Below are positions 1-10,542 of a DNA stretch of 64,000 nt, piece after piece. The notes beneath the pieces are model-generated. The model was not told the DNA's origin. It was given only the letters and a program-made list of their open reading frames with translations, and did no database searches. The stretch covers positions 3,984,012 through 4,048,011 of the forward strand of contig NZ_CP139992.1 in the NCBI RefSeq assembly GCF_034424155.1, read 5' to 3'. The position numbers were made by a program, and so were the translations under genes. How positions within the stretch are numbered: position 1 is the first letter of the stretch; each line of letters begins with the position of its first letter. This DNA is from Hafnia alvei. GTDB taxonomy: Bacteria > Pseudomonadota > Gammaproteobacteria > Enterobacterales > Enterobacteriaceae.

Positions 1-1260
1 GGTGGCAGAGCCGTTGGCCGCGGCATCGTTGGTGGTCACCGTAAACGCACCGCTGGCAATTTCCGCCGTGCTGCTGTCAGGCACAAAGGTCACATCCGCT
101 TTACTGCTCTTACCGTTGACCTGCGCCGTCACCTCATAGCTGCCAGACTTAGTGCTGCTCATGGTGCTGGTCGCAATACCCGACTCGTTAGTAATGGTGG
201 TTGCAGTGAGCACTTTCACGTCACCCGGGGCACTAAAGTTCACCGCGGCATTTGGCACCGGGTTTCCGTTCGCGTCGGTCACGATAACCTGCACCGCATT
301 GGTGGCAGAGCCGTTGGCAACGGCATCGTTGCTCGTCACCGTGAACGCACCGCTGGCGATCCCCGCCGTGCTGCTGTCGGGAATAAAGGTGATATCGGCA
401 GTACTGCTCTTACCGTTAACCAACGCCGTCACTTCATAGCTGCCAGCTTTGGTGCTGGTCATCGTGCTGGTCGCAATACCGGACTCGTTGGTGGTGGTTT
501 CCACCATCCCTATCTTCACGTCTTCCGACGCACCGAACTTCACAGCAACATTCGGCACCGGGTTCCCGTTGGCGTCAGTCACGATAACCTGCACCGCATT
601 GGTGGCAGATCCGTTGGCCGCGGCGTCATTGGTGGTTACCGTAAAGGCACCGCTGGCAATTTCCGCCGTGCTGCTATCAGGCGTAAACGTAATATCAGCA
701 GTACTGCTAGCACCATTCACCAGTGCGGTAATCGTGTAACTACCGGCCTTAGTGCTGGTCATGGTGCTGGTCGCAATACCGGCCTCATTGGTTGTTGCTT
801 CCAACGTACCGATCTTCACATCCCCCGGAGCACTGAACTTCACCGCAACATTTGGTACCGGATTCCCGTGAGCGTCGGTCACAGCAACCTGCACCGCATT
901 GGTAGCAGACCCGTTGGCCGCGGCGTCGTTGGTGGTCACCGTAAAGGCACCGCTAGCAACACTTGCCGTACTACTGTCGGGCACAAAATTCACCTCAGTG
1001 GTTTGACTCATGTTGTTGATGGTGGCAGTGACCGTAGAGCTCCCAGACTTGGTACTACTTAACGTCGTTGTGGCAATGCCATTCCCATTTGTAGTCACTT
1101 GGACAGATGTGACAATGGCACCATTAGTAGCACTGAAGGTGACAATTTCATCAGAAACAGGCTTACCAAAAGCATTGGTCACAATCGCCTGTACTTCGTT
1201 AGTGGCAACGCCATTAGCTACAGCATCATTGTTAATAGTGGTCAGAGCACCTTTGGCAAT
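1..1260. repeat. Tandem 300-bp Big_1 domain repeats within the adhesin gene
   Basis: Four near-identical 300-bp units begin at about positions 1, 301, 601 and 901, and a more diverged one near 1201. Each encodes one 100-residue Ig-like domain containing TNDAAANGSATNAVQV. The high identity at DNA level makes recombination and copy-number change likely. Confidence 0.9.
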
Positions 1261-3150
1261 CGTAGCCATTTTCCCGATAATTGCTGTAGCTGGGGCAATT
1301 TTTACGTTTTGAATCATTGGCGTTAGTGCAAATACGCCAATTTGCGTGCCCGCAGTCAGCGTGGCCAGATAGGTACCGGGGTGCGCTGAGTCAGCTCTAA
1401 ATGAGCTCACCTTAACATCCGGTAGTGAACGTGAGGATTGGGTGATATTCATGGTAATTTCATCCGCAACCCCCACAACAGGCTGACCTTTATTGTCCTG
1501 CAAAACAAGCGTTAGCGGTGCCGTAGATTGACCATCATTAGGCAACACAATTTCGGCTGGTGTTAATAAACTATTGATGGCACTGACAGCCGCCGACGTC
1601 ACGATGATCGTGGTGCTTGCCTGCGGCGATGCATTTCCCGCTTTATCGTAGGCAGTCCCGTTCACCGTGTACTGGTTCACCGAACCAGCGCCATATTGAA
1701 ACTCAGGGAGGATGACGCTGTACTGGTTTTGACCTGCGTGAACGATCTGCCCACCATGGTTCATCAATTCAGGGGCAGACCAATCAATGCGTTCAACACC
1801 GTTAGTGCTATTCACAGAAACACCCAGCGATTTACTTTCACCGCTGTAGCCGCTGATTTGCGAGGCTAACCTGAGGCTGATGGTGTCTTTTTTGCGATAT
1901 TCCAACACGATGTTGTTATTACGATCGACGAAGTCATAGCGATTAGCGGCCAGACTACGACTCACGGCCAGCATGCTGCTATCCAACTGCTGACTGAGCG
2001 GCGCGCCAAGGACGTAGTTCAGATCGATGCCAAAGCGGGTATCGTTTTGATTGCTTTTGCCCATGCGGTGATCGACGTTGAACTTCATCAGCGGGAAAGG
2101 TGAATAGTTGATCCCGGCGGTCACTGCAACCGGATTTTTTTGCTGATTATCTTTACCAAACAGTCCGACGCGGTCGCCGTAATACTGCTCATACACCAGC
2201 TTGCCGCCGATGCCCGGATAGGCAGGTAAATAGCCTTCTGTACGAATATCCCAACCGTTGGCCGGGCGTTCTTCGTAGTTATCGAAGTCCGGTGAATTTT
2301 TCCAATTGGTCAAGCGCATATAGGCGTTAGCGGCTACTTTGAGGAAATCGCGCTGATATTCGGCACCGAGGCCTAAACGGGAATGGCTACGCGACCAGTC
2401 GTGGTCGAAGAAGGTATTCGCCCCCAACATGTAGGTACCTTCAAAATAACGATACCCCAGCCCTAAGTTAGACTGGTTTCGGCTGTCAGTATGATGCACC
2501 GAACCCTGAGTAAACACCTGATGGGCATTGTTTTCCCACAGCGGATACAACACATCCAGCTCAGAATTTTTTAATGAGAAATCACGGTCGGCATCCAATT
2601 TTACCCGCGCTTTTCCCTTACCGTTCAGCCAACTGGCAACTTCTTGATTCGCTTTGCTGTTCGCTGCCCCCAACGCTTGGCCGCGCGCTAAATCTTTCGC
2701 GCTGTCAGAGCTGGGGTTATTTTGCAGGAAATTACCGGCCTGCTGGGCACGCTGAGCCAGTTCAGCGCTACCATCACTGCCAGCGTCGGTGACACTGCTT
2801 TTGGACTGAACAGGAACGTCGATCTCATCCCCAGCGCTCACTGATTCAAAACCGTGGGCAAAGGTTCGATATTGATTCAGCGTTTTAAGCTGCGCCACGG
2901 TGAGATGATGCTTCTCAGCGACCTGCGCAAGCGTATCGCTAGGCTGTAAAACATAAGGAATGGTTTTCGCTGCGGTGGCCGCAGCAAAAAACTTTTTTTC
3001 TCCGGTCTCGGCTCGAGCAACCATCATCGGGGTAAATGACAGGGCGAGTGGAAATACGACCTGCATTCCAATATTGAGATGCGCAATAGCGCGGATACAA
3101 CCTTGAGTCATTTTTATATGACCGGATGTTGGAGGTTTTTTGTTATTCAT
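1..3150 (-). CDS. Intimin/invasin-like inverse autotransporter adhesin, N-terminal 1050 codons (partial)
   Basis: Surface adhesin that anchors in the outer membrane and displays an Ig-like rod. The reading frame opens at ATG 3150 and runs off the window edge without a stop. In order it shows an extended signal peptide (about residues 1-50, ending near MVARA), a LysM peptidoglycan-binding domain (about 65-113, beginning YVLQPSDTLAQVAEKH), an inverse-autotransporter beta-barrel domain (about 190-430, with FFDHDWSRSHSRLGLGAEY), then bacterial Ig-like (Big_1) repeats. The last four or more repeats recur with an exact 300-bp period at DNA level (for example the block starting at 1, 301, 601, 901). 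This layout is that of the YeeJ/FdeC/invasin group. The C-terminal adhesive tip lies outside the window, so the ligand is unknown. A long AT-rich upstream region precedes it, as is common for silenced adhesin genes. Confidence 0.9.
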   Translation of the reverse strand, partial: MNNKKPPTSGHIKMTQGCIRAIAHLNIGMQVVFPLALSFTPMMVARAETGEKKFFAAATAAKTIPYVLQPSDTLAQVAEKHHLTVAQLKTLNQYRTFAHGFESVSAGDEIDVPVQSKSSVTDAGSDGSAELAQRAQQAGNFLQNNPSSDSAKDLARGQALGAANSKANQEVASWLNGKGKARVKLDADRDFSLKNSELDVLYPLWENNAHQVFTQGSVHHTDSRNQSNLGLGYRYFEGTYMLGANTFFDHDWSRSHSRLGLGAEYQRDFLKVAANAYMRLTNWKNSPDFDNYEERPANGWDIRTEGYLPAYPGIGGKLVYEQYYGDRVGLFGKDNQQKNPVAVTAGINYSPFPLMKFNVDHRMGKSNQNDTRFGIDLNYVLGAPLSQQLDSSMLAVSRSLAANRYDFVDRNNNIVLEYRKKDTISLRLASQISGYSGESKSLGVSVNSTNGVERIDWSAPELMNHGGQIVHAGQNQYSVILPEFQYGAGSVNQYTVNGTAYDKAGNASPQASTTIIVTSAAVSAINSLLTPAEIVLPNDGQSTAPLTLVLQDNKGQPVVGVADEITMNITQSSRSLPDVKVSSFRADSAHPGTYLATLTAGTQIGVFALTPMIQNVKIAPATAIIGKMATIAKGALTTINNDAVANGVATNEVQAIVTNAFGKPVSDEIVTFSATNGAIVTSVQVTTNGNGIATTTLSSTKSGSSTVTATINNMSQTTEVNFVPDSSTASVASGAFTVTTNDAAANGSATNAVQVAVTDAHGNPVPNVAVKFSAPGDVKIGTLEATTNEAGIATSTMTSTKAGSYTITALVNGASSTADITFTPDSSTAEIASGAFTVTTNDAAANGSATNAVQVIVTDANGNPVPNVAVKFGASEDVKIGMVETTTNESGIATSTMTSTKAGSYEVTALVNGKSSTADITFIPDSSTAGIASGAFTVTSNDAVANGSATNAVQVIVTDANGNPVPNAAVNFSAPGDVKVLTATTITNESGIATSTMSSTKSGSYEVTAQVNGKSSKADVTFVPDSSTAEIASGAFTVTTNDAAANGSAT

Positions 3151-4510
3151 ATTTAGCTCTAATAAATAAATGAAAACATTCGATGTTTTGATTACGTGGT
3201 TTTTGCTGCGATGGCATATAGCCATTGAAAATCAACACTCATTTTTCTGAATGCCTGCAAATGGAATTATTAAACGTTCCCTAAACATATTTTATATTTA
3301 GTGTTAAACCTTTTTTCGTATCACTCCATTTAAACGCTCAATGATTAAATGAAAGAAAAATCTTTCGAATGACACAAATGAAAATAGAAATAGATTTTAT
3401 TCCCCCTCATAAAAAGGTGCAGACAACATGTCCTTAAACACTCGATTTATAAAGTCCCACTTGCTCATCCTGGAACAATAAGAAAATCAATGAAGGTACT
3501 ACTGGCCCTTACAGCTCATAGATAGACTGTAGAGGTTAAGGATTAATTTCTTTAGTATTTCCTATCCTTTTGACTACCCGACATGCTTGAAAAACCCATA
3601 TAAACGCATAGAGAAGGGAGTTCAAAAACCATCAAATGCCGCAACAAAACTGCTTAGCATTTGTCACTAACCCTTCAACATTTAGATCATTATATCATTT
3701 TAAACAATATTGCGATCATATGATCTGAAAAATTACAAAAAACAGCATTAAATCCTGTTTAATGGTTTTTTATTCAATTCACAAGTACTTTATATGAAAA
3801 GATAAGTAAGTAATGGATTATTTATATCGAATTTATTTTTAACGCTGTCTGTTTCACTTATGTTTAAATTAAATTGTTTTATTTAAAAATAAGTAAAACC
3901 AAGTATACAAAAGAAAATAAAACAATATTAAAACTCATGTCGTTTAGTTTTTATTTAAAAAAAGAGTTAACAAATAATGGATAAACAATATATCAACCAC
4001 ATCTTTAATGGCTTTCATGATATTAACAATAAAAATAATAAATTTTAAACATTGAATTAACATTGGATGCTAATTATTTATTTAGAAACAAAACTGCTAG
4101 CTGGGTTTACTCATGGATAATTAAAACACTATGCATAGTAGCTTTTGCTATATTCGACGTATATAGGATGTAACCCCAATAACTGGCGTCCAAAGCTTAC
4201 AGTTGTAAGGTGGCACCTACTGTCGCAGACTTGATAGTCACTGCAGTTAATATAATAAACAGCATGCCCTCTCTTAAACAGACTTCGTTAAGCTCAATAT
4301 AAATAAGAGATAGTCGCTATTTTCTGTAAAATTTAAACAGAAGGGTAACGTAAAGGCGTATTACTACTGTCAGGCGAAGCTAATTAAACATTGAGTGAAA
4401 TATTTTAGTTAGGTAGGAAATTATATTAAGGGAAACTTTTGCGGGTATCTGATGAGATATGATGCTAGCCCCCCTACAGGTAAGGGAGGCTAGAAAGGAG
4501 AATTGGTGGG
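3151..4510. other. AT-rich intergenic region upstream of the adhesin, no gene seen
   Basis: About 1.36 kb with markedly higher AT content than its surroundings and many A/T runs. I see no coding frame of useful length, no tRNA and no recognisable riboswitch. It probably holds the adhesin promoter and H-NS-type silencing sequence; that is inference from composition. An imperfect hairpin (TAGCC... / ...GGCTA) lies at about 4467-4493, downstream of dbpA, but it has no T-run in the dbpA direction. Confidence 0.5.
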
Positions 4511-5890
4511 TTACTTATAAATACGAACCTTGCAGCTTTTCCCTTTGATCTTGCCTTCCTGAAGCTGCTTGTAGGCTTTCTTAGCTGATGCTTTACGGAT
4601 AGCTACATAGGCATGAATCGGGAACATATCGATTTTACCCACGTCCGCGGCGGTAAGGCCTGCGTCACCGGTCAACGCGCCCAGAATATCGCCAGGGCGG
4701 ATCTTGGCCTTACGGCCACCGTCGATGCACAACGTCACCATTTCAGCTTCCAATGGCTGCATCGGTGATGCCATCATTTTATCCGCAGACAACCAAGTCG
4801 GTTTCAGGCCGATATAATCTTCCAGCGCATGAGCACGCACCATTTCTGATGGAGCCACAAAGCTCACAGCTAAGCCTTTCTGGCCTGCACGTGCGGTACG
4901 GCCAATACGGTGGACGTGAACTTCAGGATCGAAAGAAAGCTCGTAGTTCACAACCATTTCCAGCTCTTTGATATCTAATCCACGCGCGGCGACGTCGGTA
5001 GCCACCAACACGCGGCAGCTACGGTTGGAGAAACGTACCAGCACCTGATCGCGTTCACGCTGTTCTAAATCACCGTGCAGAGCCAACACGCTAATATTCT
5101 GCCCAGACAGCGCCTCGTAGACGTCTTGGCAATCACGTTTGGTATTACAGAACACCACGCATGATGCCGGTTGCAGATTGCTCAGCAGCGCTTGGAGCAA
5201 CGCTAATTTCTCACCGCGTGAGGTTTCATAAAACTGTTGTTCGATATCTGGCAGCGCAGAAACATCGCCGGTTTCAATATTCACAGGCTCACGTTGAATA
5301 CGCGCGCTGATGCGTTCAATGCCCTGCGGATAGGTCGCAGAGAATAAAAGAGTTTGGCGTGAAGTTGGGGTGTAACTGATCACATCGTCGATGGCATCGG
5401 CAAAGCCCATGTCCAACATGCGGTCGGCTTCGTCCAACACCAGCACTTTCATCGCATCCAAACTAACGCTTTTCTTGCGCAAATGTTCCTGAATACGGCC
5501 CGGCGTGCCCACTACGATGTGCGGCGCATGAACTAAAGAATCCAGCTGATGGCTGATTGGCTGGCCGCCACACAGTGTCAAAATTTTGATGTTCTGGGTG
5601 AAACGCGCTAAACGGCGCAGTTCTTTGCTGACCTGATCCGCCAGCTCACGCGTTGGGCACAGCACCAGCGCCTGAGTCGTAAACTGGGTAACATCAATCT
5701 GCTGTAGCAGACCGATACCAAAAGCGGCTGTTTTACCGCTGCCGGTTTTGGCCTGCGCCCGAACGTCACGCCCTTCTAAAATGGCAGGCAATGCAGCGGC
5801 CTGCACGGGGGTCATTGAGGCATAGCCAAGTTCAGCGAGGTTTTCTAGCTGCGCCGCTGGCAGCGTCAGGGAAGCAAAAGATTGGGTCAC
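4511..5890 (-). CDS. dbpA: ATP-dependent 23S rRNA helicase DbpA
   Basis: DEAD-box RNA helicase of large ribosomal subunit assembly, activated by hairpin 92 of 23S rRNA. All helicase motifs are visible: Q motif (GYASMTPVQ), motif I (AQAKTGSGKT), DEAD (LDEADRM), SAT, and motif VI (HRIGRTARAG). They are followed by the C-terminal RNA-binding domain that defines DbpA (VTLCIDGGRKAKIRPGDILG ... KGKSCKVRIYK). I chose the GTG at 5890 (VTQSFASL...), giving 459 residues close to the E. coli 457. The frame stays open upstream to a TTG at 5929 but that extension has no family match. Monocistronic in appearance. Confidence 0.93.
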   Translation of the reverse strand: MTQSFASLTLPAAQLENLAELGYASMTPVQAAALPAILEGRDVRAQAKTGSGKTAAFGIGLLQQIDVTQFTTQALVLCPTRELADQVSKELRRLARFTQNIKILTLCGGQPISHQLDSLVHAPHIVVGTPGRIQEHLRKKSVSLDAMKVLVLDEADRMLDMGFADAIDDVISYTPTSRQTLLFSATYPQGIERISARIQREPVNIETGDVSALPDIEQQFYETSRGEKLALLQALLSNLQPASCVVFCNTKRDCQDVYEALSGQNISVLALHGDLEQRERDQVLVRFSNRSCRVLVATDVAARGLDIKELEMVVNYELSFDPEVHVHRIGRTARAGQKGLAVSFVAPSEMVRAHALEDYIGLKPTWLSADKMMASPMQPLEAEMVTLCIDGGRKAKIRPGDILGALTGDAGLTAADVGKIDMFPIHAYVAIRKASAKKAYKQLQEGKIKGKSCKVRIYK

Positions 5891-6054
5891 AACGGTTACT
5901 CTAATCAGACAAAAAATAAGGGGGAGCAAGTTTGCTGTTGAACGCGATTATAGACTCGTAGCGCCAGCGGACTTGTACTCATAGGCGCACATAATAACAG
6001 AGAAGCGGTGGGTCGAGCAGAAGTAAAAATAGACAACATGATGAGAGAAGAAAT

Positions 6055-6071
6055 GCGGGGAAAATCCCCGC
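6055..6071 (-). terminator. Hairpin terminator downstream of the YhcN-like gene
   Basis: GCGGGGA and TCCCCGC arms around a short A-rich loop, 29 bases past the stop at 6100. On the minus strand it is followed by ATTTCTTC, a weak U-tract. It could also serve the converging side. Confidence 0.5.
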
Positions 6072-6099
6072 TTGATAATCCGCGTCGTACAGCCTTGGG

Positions 6100-6363
6100 C
6101 TATTTATATACTTCCGCAATAGCGCTGATTTTGCCGTGCTCACGGCCAGCGATAATTACGTAATATTTACCGCCTTTCTCATCTGCCAGCTTAGACAAGA
6201 CTTCTTTAGCATCCATTGGCGATGTGGTTTCTGCCGTGGTGCTTACGGTACCAATTTTCGTATATTTTGCGGCTTCTTCTTTCGTGATTTCCTCTGCTGC
6301 CAAAGCGCCAAAAGATACTGAACTCACCAGAATCGCTGCGGTAATAGCTTTAATTGCTTTCAT
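6100..6363 (-). CDS. YhcN/BhsA-type periplasmic stress protein (DUF1471)
   Basis: An 87-residue protein with a clear Sec signal peptide (residues 1-22, ending SFGALA|AEE). It is followed by a single DUF1471 domain: the stretch KIGTVSTTAETTSPMDAKEV and the ending GREHGKISAIAEVYK are typical of YhcN, YdgH, BhsA and McbA. These small periplasmic proteins are linked to stress resistance and biofilm traits in enteric bacteria; the exact role of this one cannot be assigned. AAGGAG lies 8 bases upstream of the ATG. It stands alone, with hairpins on both sides. Confidence 0.8.
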   Translation of the reverse strand: MKAIKAITAAILVSSVSFGALAAEEITKEEAAKYTKIGTVSTTAETTSPMDAKEVLSKLADEKGGKYYVIIAGREHGKISAIAEVYK

Positions 6364-6472
6364 AAATCACTCCTTGTTGTTTGTCATTGGATAGAACAAC
6401 TACAGGATTAAAGGTAGTACAGATTCATGAACGCCGCAGGAAATGCCATTTTTTTGGCCAGAATTAAGAAAT

Positions 6473-6494
6473 ATCTCCCCTAGGACGGGGAGAT
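6473..6494 (-). terminator. Terminator of the beta-glucoside operon
   Basis: ATCTCCCC and GGGGAGAT form a perfect 8-bp stem with a 6-base loop, 28 bases after the stop of the 6-phospho-beta-glucosidase gene. On the minus strand it is followed by ATTTCTTAATT. Confidence 0.65.
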
Positions 6495-6521
6495 AAAAAG
6501 GGAGGAATAATCAGTCCAGCA

Positions 6522-7940
<1,419 letters not shown>

Positions 7941-7981
7941 TTAACGCTATAAATAAAAAGATAAAATAGTGATTGCCGCTG

Positions 7982-9301
7982 TTACCACACGATAGCTTCA
8001 TCGTCTTCTGGTGCCGGTTCGGCCTGTTCCTGTGCCAAGAGCTGCTTCTCATAAGCCTTAAAGAACGGGTAATAAATCAGGGCAGATAACGCCATCAGCA
8101 ACAGCACTAATACGGTGACACGGAAATCCCAGCCCATTGCCCACGCGGCACCAATCGGCGCTGGCGATGTCCACGGAACCAGAGAAATCATGTGAGGAAG
8201 CAGATTGGTCGTCACAGCGGTGTAGGCCACAACCGCATTGATCATCGGCGATAAAATAAAGGGAATGAAGAAGGTTGGGTTCATAACGATCGGCGTACCA
8301 AAAATCACCGGCTCATTAATATTGAACATGCTCGGAACCAGACTCAGTTTCCCCATCGCCCGTAGATGCACAGATTTGCTGCGCAGGAACAACAGCACTA
8401 AACCGAAGGTGGCCCCCGAGCCACCGATTACGATCAGAAAATTCCAGAACGCCTCCGTCATGATATGCGTAAGCGGCAGCCCTGCGGCAAGATCGGTTTG
8501 ATTTAACCCTAAATTCGTCAGCCAAAATGCCTGCAACATGCCGGAAACAATGGCTGAGCCGTGGATCCCTGCAAACCATAACAGATGACAAATCAGCACG
8601 GCGAGTAGGATAGCCGGTAGTGAATCAGCGGCAGAAATCAGTGGTTGGAACAGCGCCATAATCGCCTGAGGAAGCAGTTGGTCAAACAGAGCCTGCACGC
8701 CCATGCTGATCGGATACAGCGTAATAATGACGGCGAGAATCGGGATCAGCAGATCGAATGATTGTTTGATGTTTGCCGGAACCTGCGGAGGGAGCCTTAT
8801 TCCAATATTGTGATGTTTGAGAAAACGCGTGAGCTCCGTGACATAAATCGCCACGATAACGGCGGTGAAAATCCCCACGCCGCCCAGTGCAACGGTAGGC
8901 ATATTTCCGTTAGCCTGTGGTGCTGATACCAATAAAAATCCCATCAGGGCCAGCATTGCCGTCATGAAAGGATCAAGCTGATAGCGTCTTGCGAGGTTGT
9001 AGGCAATGGCCGCGGTGATATAAATCGACATGATCCCCATCGTCATATTAAACGGCGTCAGGATCTGGCTTTCATACTTTCCAGACAGCGCCAGCCAACT
9101 GCGCGCAAAACCCCAGCTACTCTCAGCGGAAAACGGGGGGTAGACAAATACCAGCAAAAACGAACCAACAATCATGAATGGCATGGCGGCAATAAAGCCA
9201 TCGCGAATCGCCATAATATGCCGCTGAGAAGAAATTTTTCCTGCCACTGGGCTAATTCGATTTTCGATAAAGCTAAACAGCGATTGACTGATATTCATCA
9301 T
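7982..9301 (-). CDS. PTS system lactose/cellobiose-family permease, EIIC
   Basis: Membrane component that transports and co-phosphorylates a beta-glucoside. The 439 residues have about ten hydrophobic segments. The N-terminus (FIENRISPVAGKISSQRHIMAIRDGF) and the motif NINEPVIFGTPIVMNP are hallmarks of the CelB/LicC family. No EIIA or EIIB domain is fused to it and neither is encoded nearby, so they must come from elsewhere in the genome. Two start codons lie in tandem (9301 and 9298), both behind AGGGGTAGAGC. The likely promoter overlaps LacI-type operators. Confidence 0.88.
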   Translation of the reverse strand: MMNISQSLFSFIENRISPVAGKISSQRHIMAIRDGFIAAMPFMIVGSFLLVFVYPPFSAESSWGFARSWLALSGKYESQILTPFNMTMGIMSIYITAAIAYNLARRYQLDPFMTAMLALMGFLLVSAPQANGNMPTVALGGVGIFTAVIVAIYVTELTRFLKHHNIGIRLPPQVPANIKQSFDLLIPILAVIITLYPISMGVQALFDQLLPQAIMALFQPLISAADSLPAILLAVLICHLLWFAGIHGSAIVSGMLQAFWLTNLGLNQTDLAAGLPLTHIMTEAFWNFLIVIGGSGATFGLVLLFLRSKSVHLRAMGKLSLVPSMFNINEPVIFGTPIVMNPTFFIPFILSPMINAVVAYTAVTTNLLPHMISLVPWTSPAPIGAAWAMGWDFRVTVLVLLLMALSALIYYPFFKAYEKQLLAQEQAEPAPEDDEAIVW

Positions 9302-9333
9302 GCTCTACCCCTAATAAGACGCGTAAGGAACAG

Positions 9334-9382
9334 AGTATAAGGTGCCATTTTCACTTACTGCAACCGGTTTCAGTAACCGGTT
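9334..9382 (-). promoter_or_regulatory. Promoter with two LacI-family operators for the beta-glucoside operon
   Basis: On the minus strand a -35 (TTGCAG, 9363-9358) and a -10 (TATACT, 9339-9334) are separated by 18 bases. Two copies of AACCGGTT, each extended to AACCGGTTTCA, are centred 13 bp apart (9362-9369 and 9375-9382), and the first overlaps the -35. This core is typical of GalR/LacI-family operators such as those of AscG. No such regulator is encoded in the window. Confidence 0.6.
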
Positions 9383-9436
9383 TCATTATTCATCTAGAGT
9401 GTGAAGGCGATCGAAAAAATCGAAGAATACGCACGC

Positions 9437-10009
9437 TTAAATCACGCGCACCGAAGTTTCGTAACGGTTTTCCCAGTATTGATCGTCGAGGCGAGAAGTC
9501 GTTACCCCCATACTCTTTGATGCATGGATGAACTGACCATTCCCCACATACACGCCAACATGTCGCGTCTCCGGCGAGGTTTTAAAGAAAACCAAATCAC
9601 CGATTTTGAGCTGCTGCTTCGCAATGTGATTACCGGAATGAATTTGCTCGGAGGTCGTTCGCGGCAGATTAACCGAGAGTTCGCCGAGCACACGGCGCGT
9701 AAATGCAGAGCAATCGATGCCATACTGAGAATCGCCGCCCCAAAGATATCTCACCCCCTGCCAGCGCCGATAATCCTGCAAAATCACCTGCTTGATATTG
9801 GCCTGCTGCGGATCGTTAAAGCTGTTGCTATTGAGCGCGCCCTGATAGGACGCTCGGTAAGAAGAGAGCGCTGAGCGATGTTTAACATGCAGGTTTTCAT
9901 TCATCTTGTCGGATTTAAAATATGTGGGTAATTCAAACGCAGATGAAGGCTGAACCACAAACGCGCCAGAGCAAAATACAACGGCTGAGATAAGTTTTCG
10001 AAATAACAT
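9437..10009 (-). CDS. Secreted NlpC/P60 peptidoglycan endopeptidase, MepS-like
   Basis: Predicted cell-wall hydrolase that cleaves peptide cross-links in the periplasm. Of 190 residues, 1-24 form a signal peptide (cleavage near PSSA|FE). The NlpC/P60 domain occupies about 72-190 with the catalytic Cys100 (IDCSAF), His150 (TRHVGVYVG) and a third polar residue at His162 (FIHAS). The domain resembles MepS (Spr), but there is no lipobox, so this version should be soluble rather than a lipoprotein, and its N-terminal linker differs. It is a single gene with no operon partner. The direct substrate is inferred from the family. Confidence 0.85.
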   Translation of the reverse strand: MLFRKLISAVVFCSGAFVVQPSSAFELPTYFKSDKMNENLHVKHRSALSSYRASYQGALNSNSFNDPQQANIKQVILQDYRRWQGVRYLWGGDSQYGIDCSAFTRRVLGELSVNLPRTTSEQIHSGNHIAKQQLKIGDLVFFKTSPETRHVGVYVGNGQFIHASKSMGVTTSRLDDQYWENRYETSVRVI

Positions 10010-10542
10010 TTTGAGATCATCGTAGAGAGAGAAGAGCGTCCTTAAGAGGCGTCGCGACTGGCCTCAACATCAAGGGCTTCACGCTGAATCACGTCCATTG
10101 CAGGGTGAAAACTACACAGCTATTCACTCAGTCTCCACTGAATCAATTTTGAAGTTATGCTTACGAGTTAAGCATATGTTTTATGAATTTATGTTTTGCT
10201 TGGTGAACCATAGCGTTAAAACAAGAAGAGAATGTTAATAAGAAAATTTGTCAGGAATAAAAATTAAAAAACCGCCAAAGAATGGTAACGCTGTTCACTT
10301 AAGCTCGATTTTAGGGGGAGCACACCGATGGGGTCGTAGCGGCGAAAGCCGCCGACAACTTTGCTTGAGCAAAGTTGAACCACGCTTTAGCGTTGGCCCG
10401 TAGGGTGGAACACAAGGATGTGTTCCATAACGGCCCCGCGGTGTGCTAGACCCGTGTATCTCTTAAATGAGCGGCGTTACCACATAGCGATCTATGCCCA
10501 AAATAATTCAGGTGGCTTGAAAGTAAGACGGGGATAAATCCG
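10010..10542. other. Intergenic region holding a repeat element
   Basis: The first 300 bases, upstream of the NlpC/P60 gene, are moderately AT-rich and show no further gene; they should carry that gene's promoter. The second half holds the 150-bp repeat described separately at 10313-10462. Confidence 0.5.
10313..10462 (+). repeat. Copy 1 of a ~150-bp multi-hairpin intergenic repeat
   Basis: Nearly the same sequence occurs in reverse at 48932-49085. It contains four nested inverted repeats in a row: TAGCGGCGAAAGCCGCC, CAACTTTGC...GCAAAGTTG, ACGCTTTAGCGTT and GGAACACA-AGGA-TGTGTTCC. It has no credible reading frame. The compact string of hairpins looks like a dispersed non-coding element (REP/MITE-like or a structured RNA). 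I do not recognise it as ERIC or BIME. Confidence 0.8.

Noticed and set aside
152..1326. Several plus-strand open frames of 60-100 codons inside the adhesin repeats
   Set aside because: They recur with the 300-bp period and lie antisense to the clear minus-strand adhesin; no ribosome-binding sites or family matches.
4467..4493. Imperfect hairpin downstream of dbpA as a terminator
   Set aside because: One mismatch in the stem and no U-tract on the dbpA side; mentioned only as a structure.
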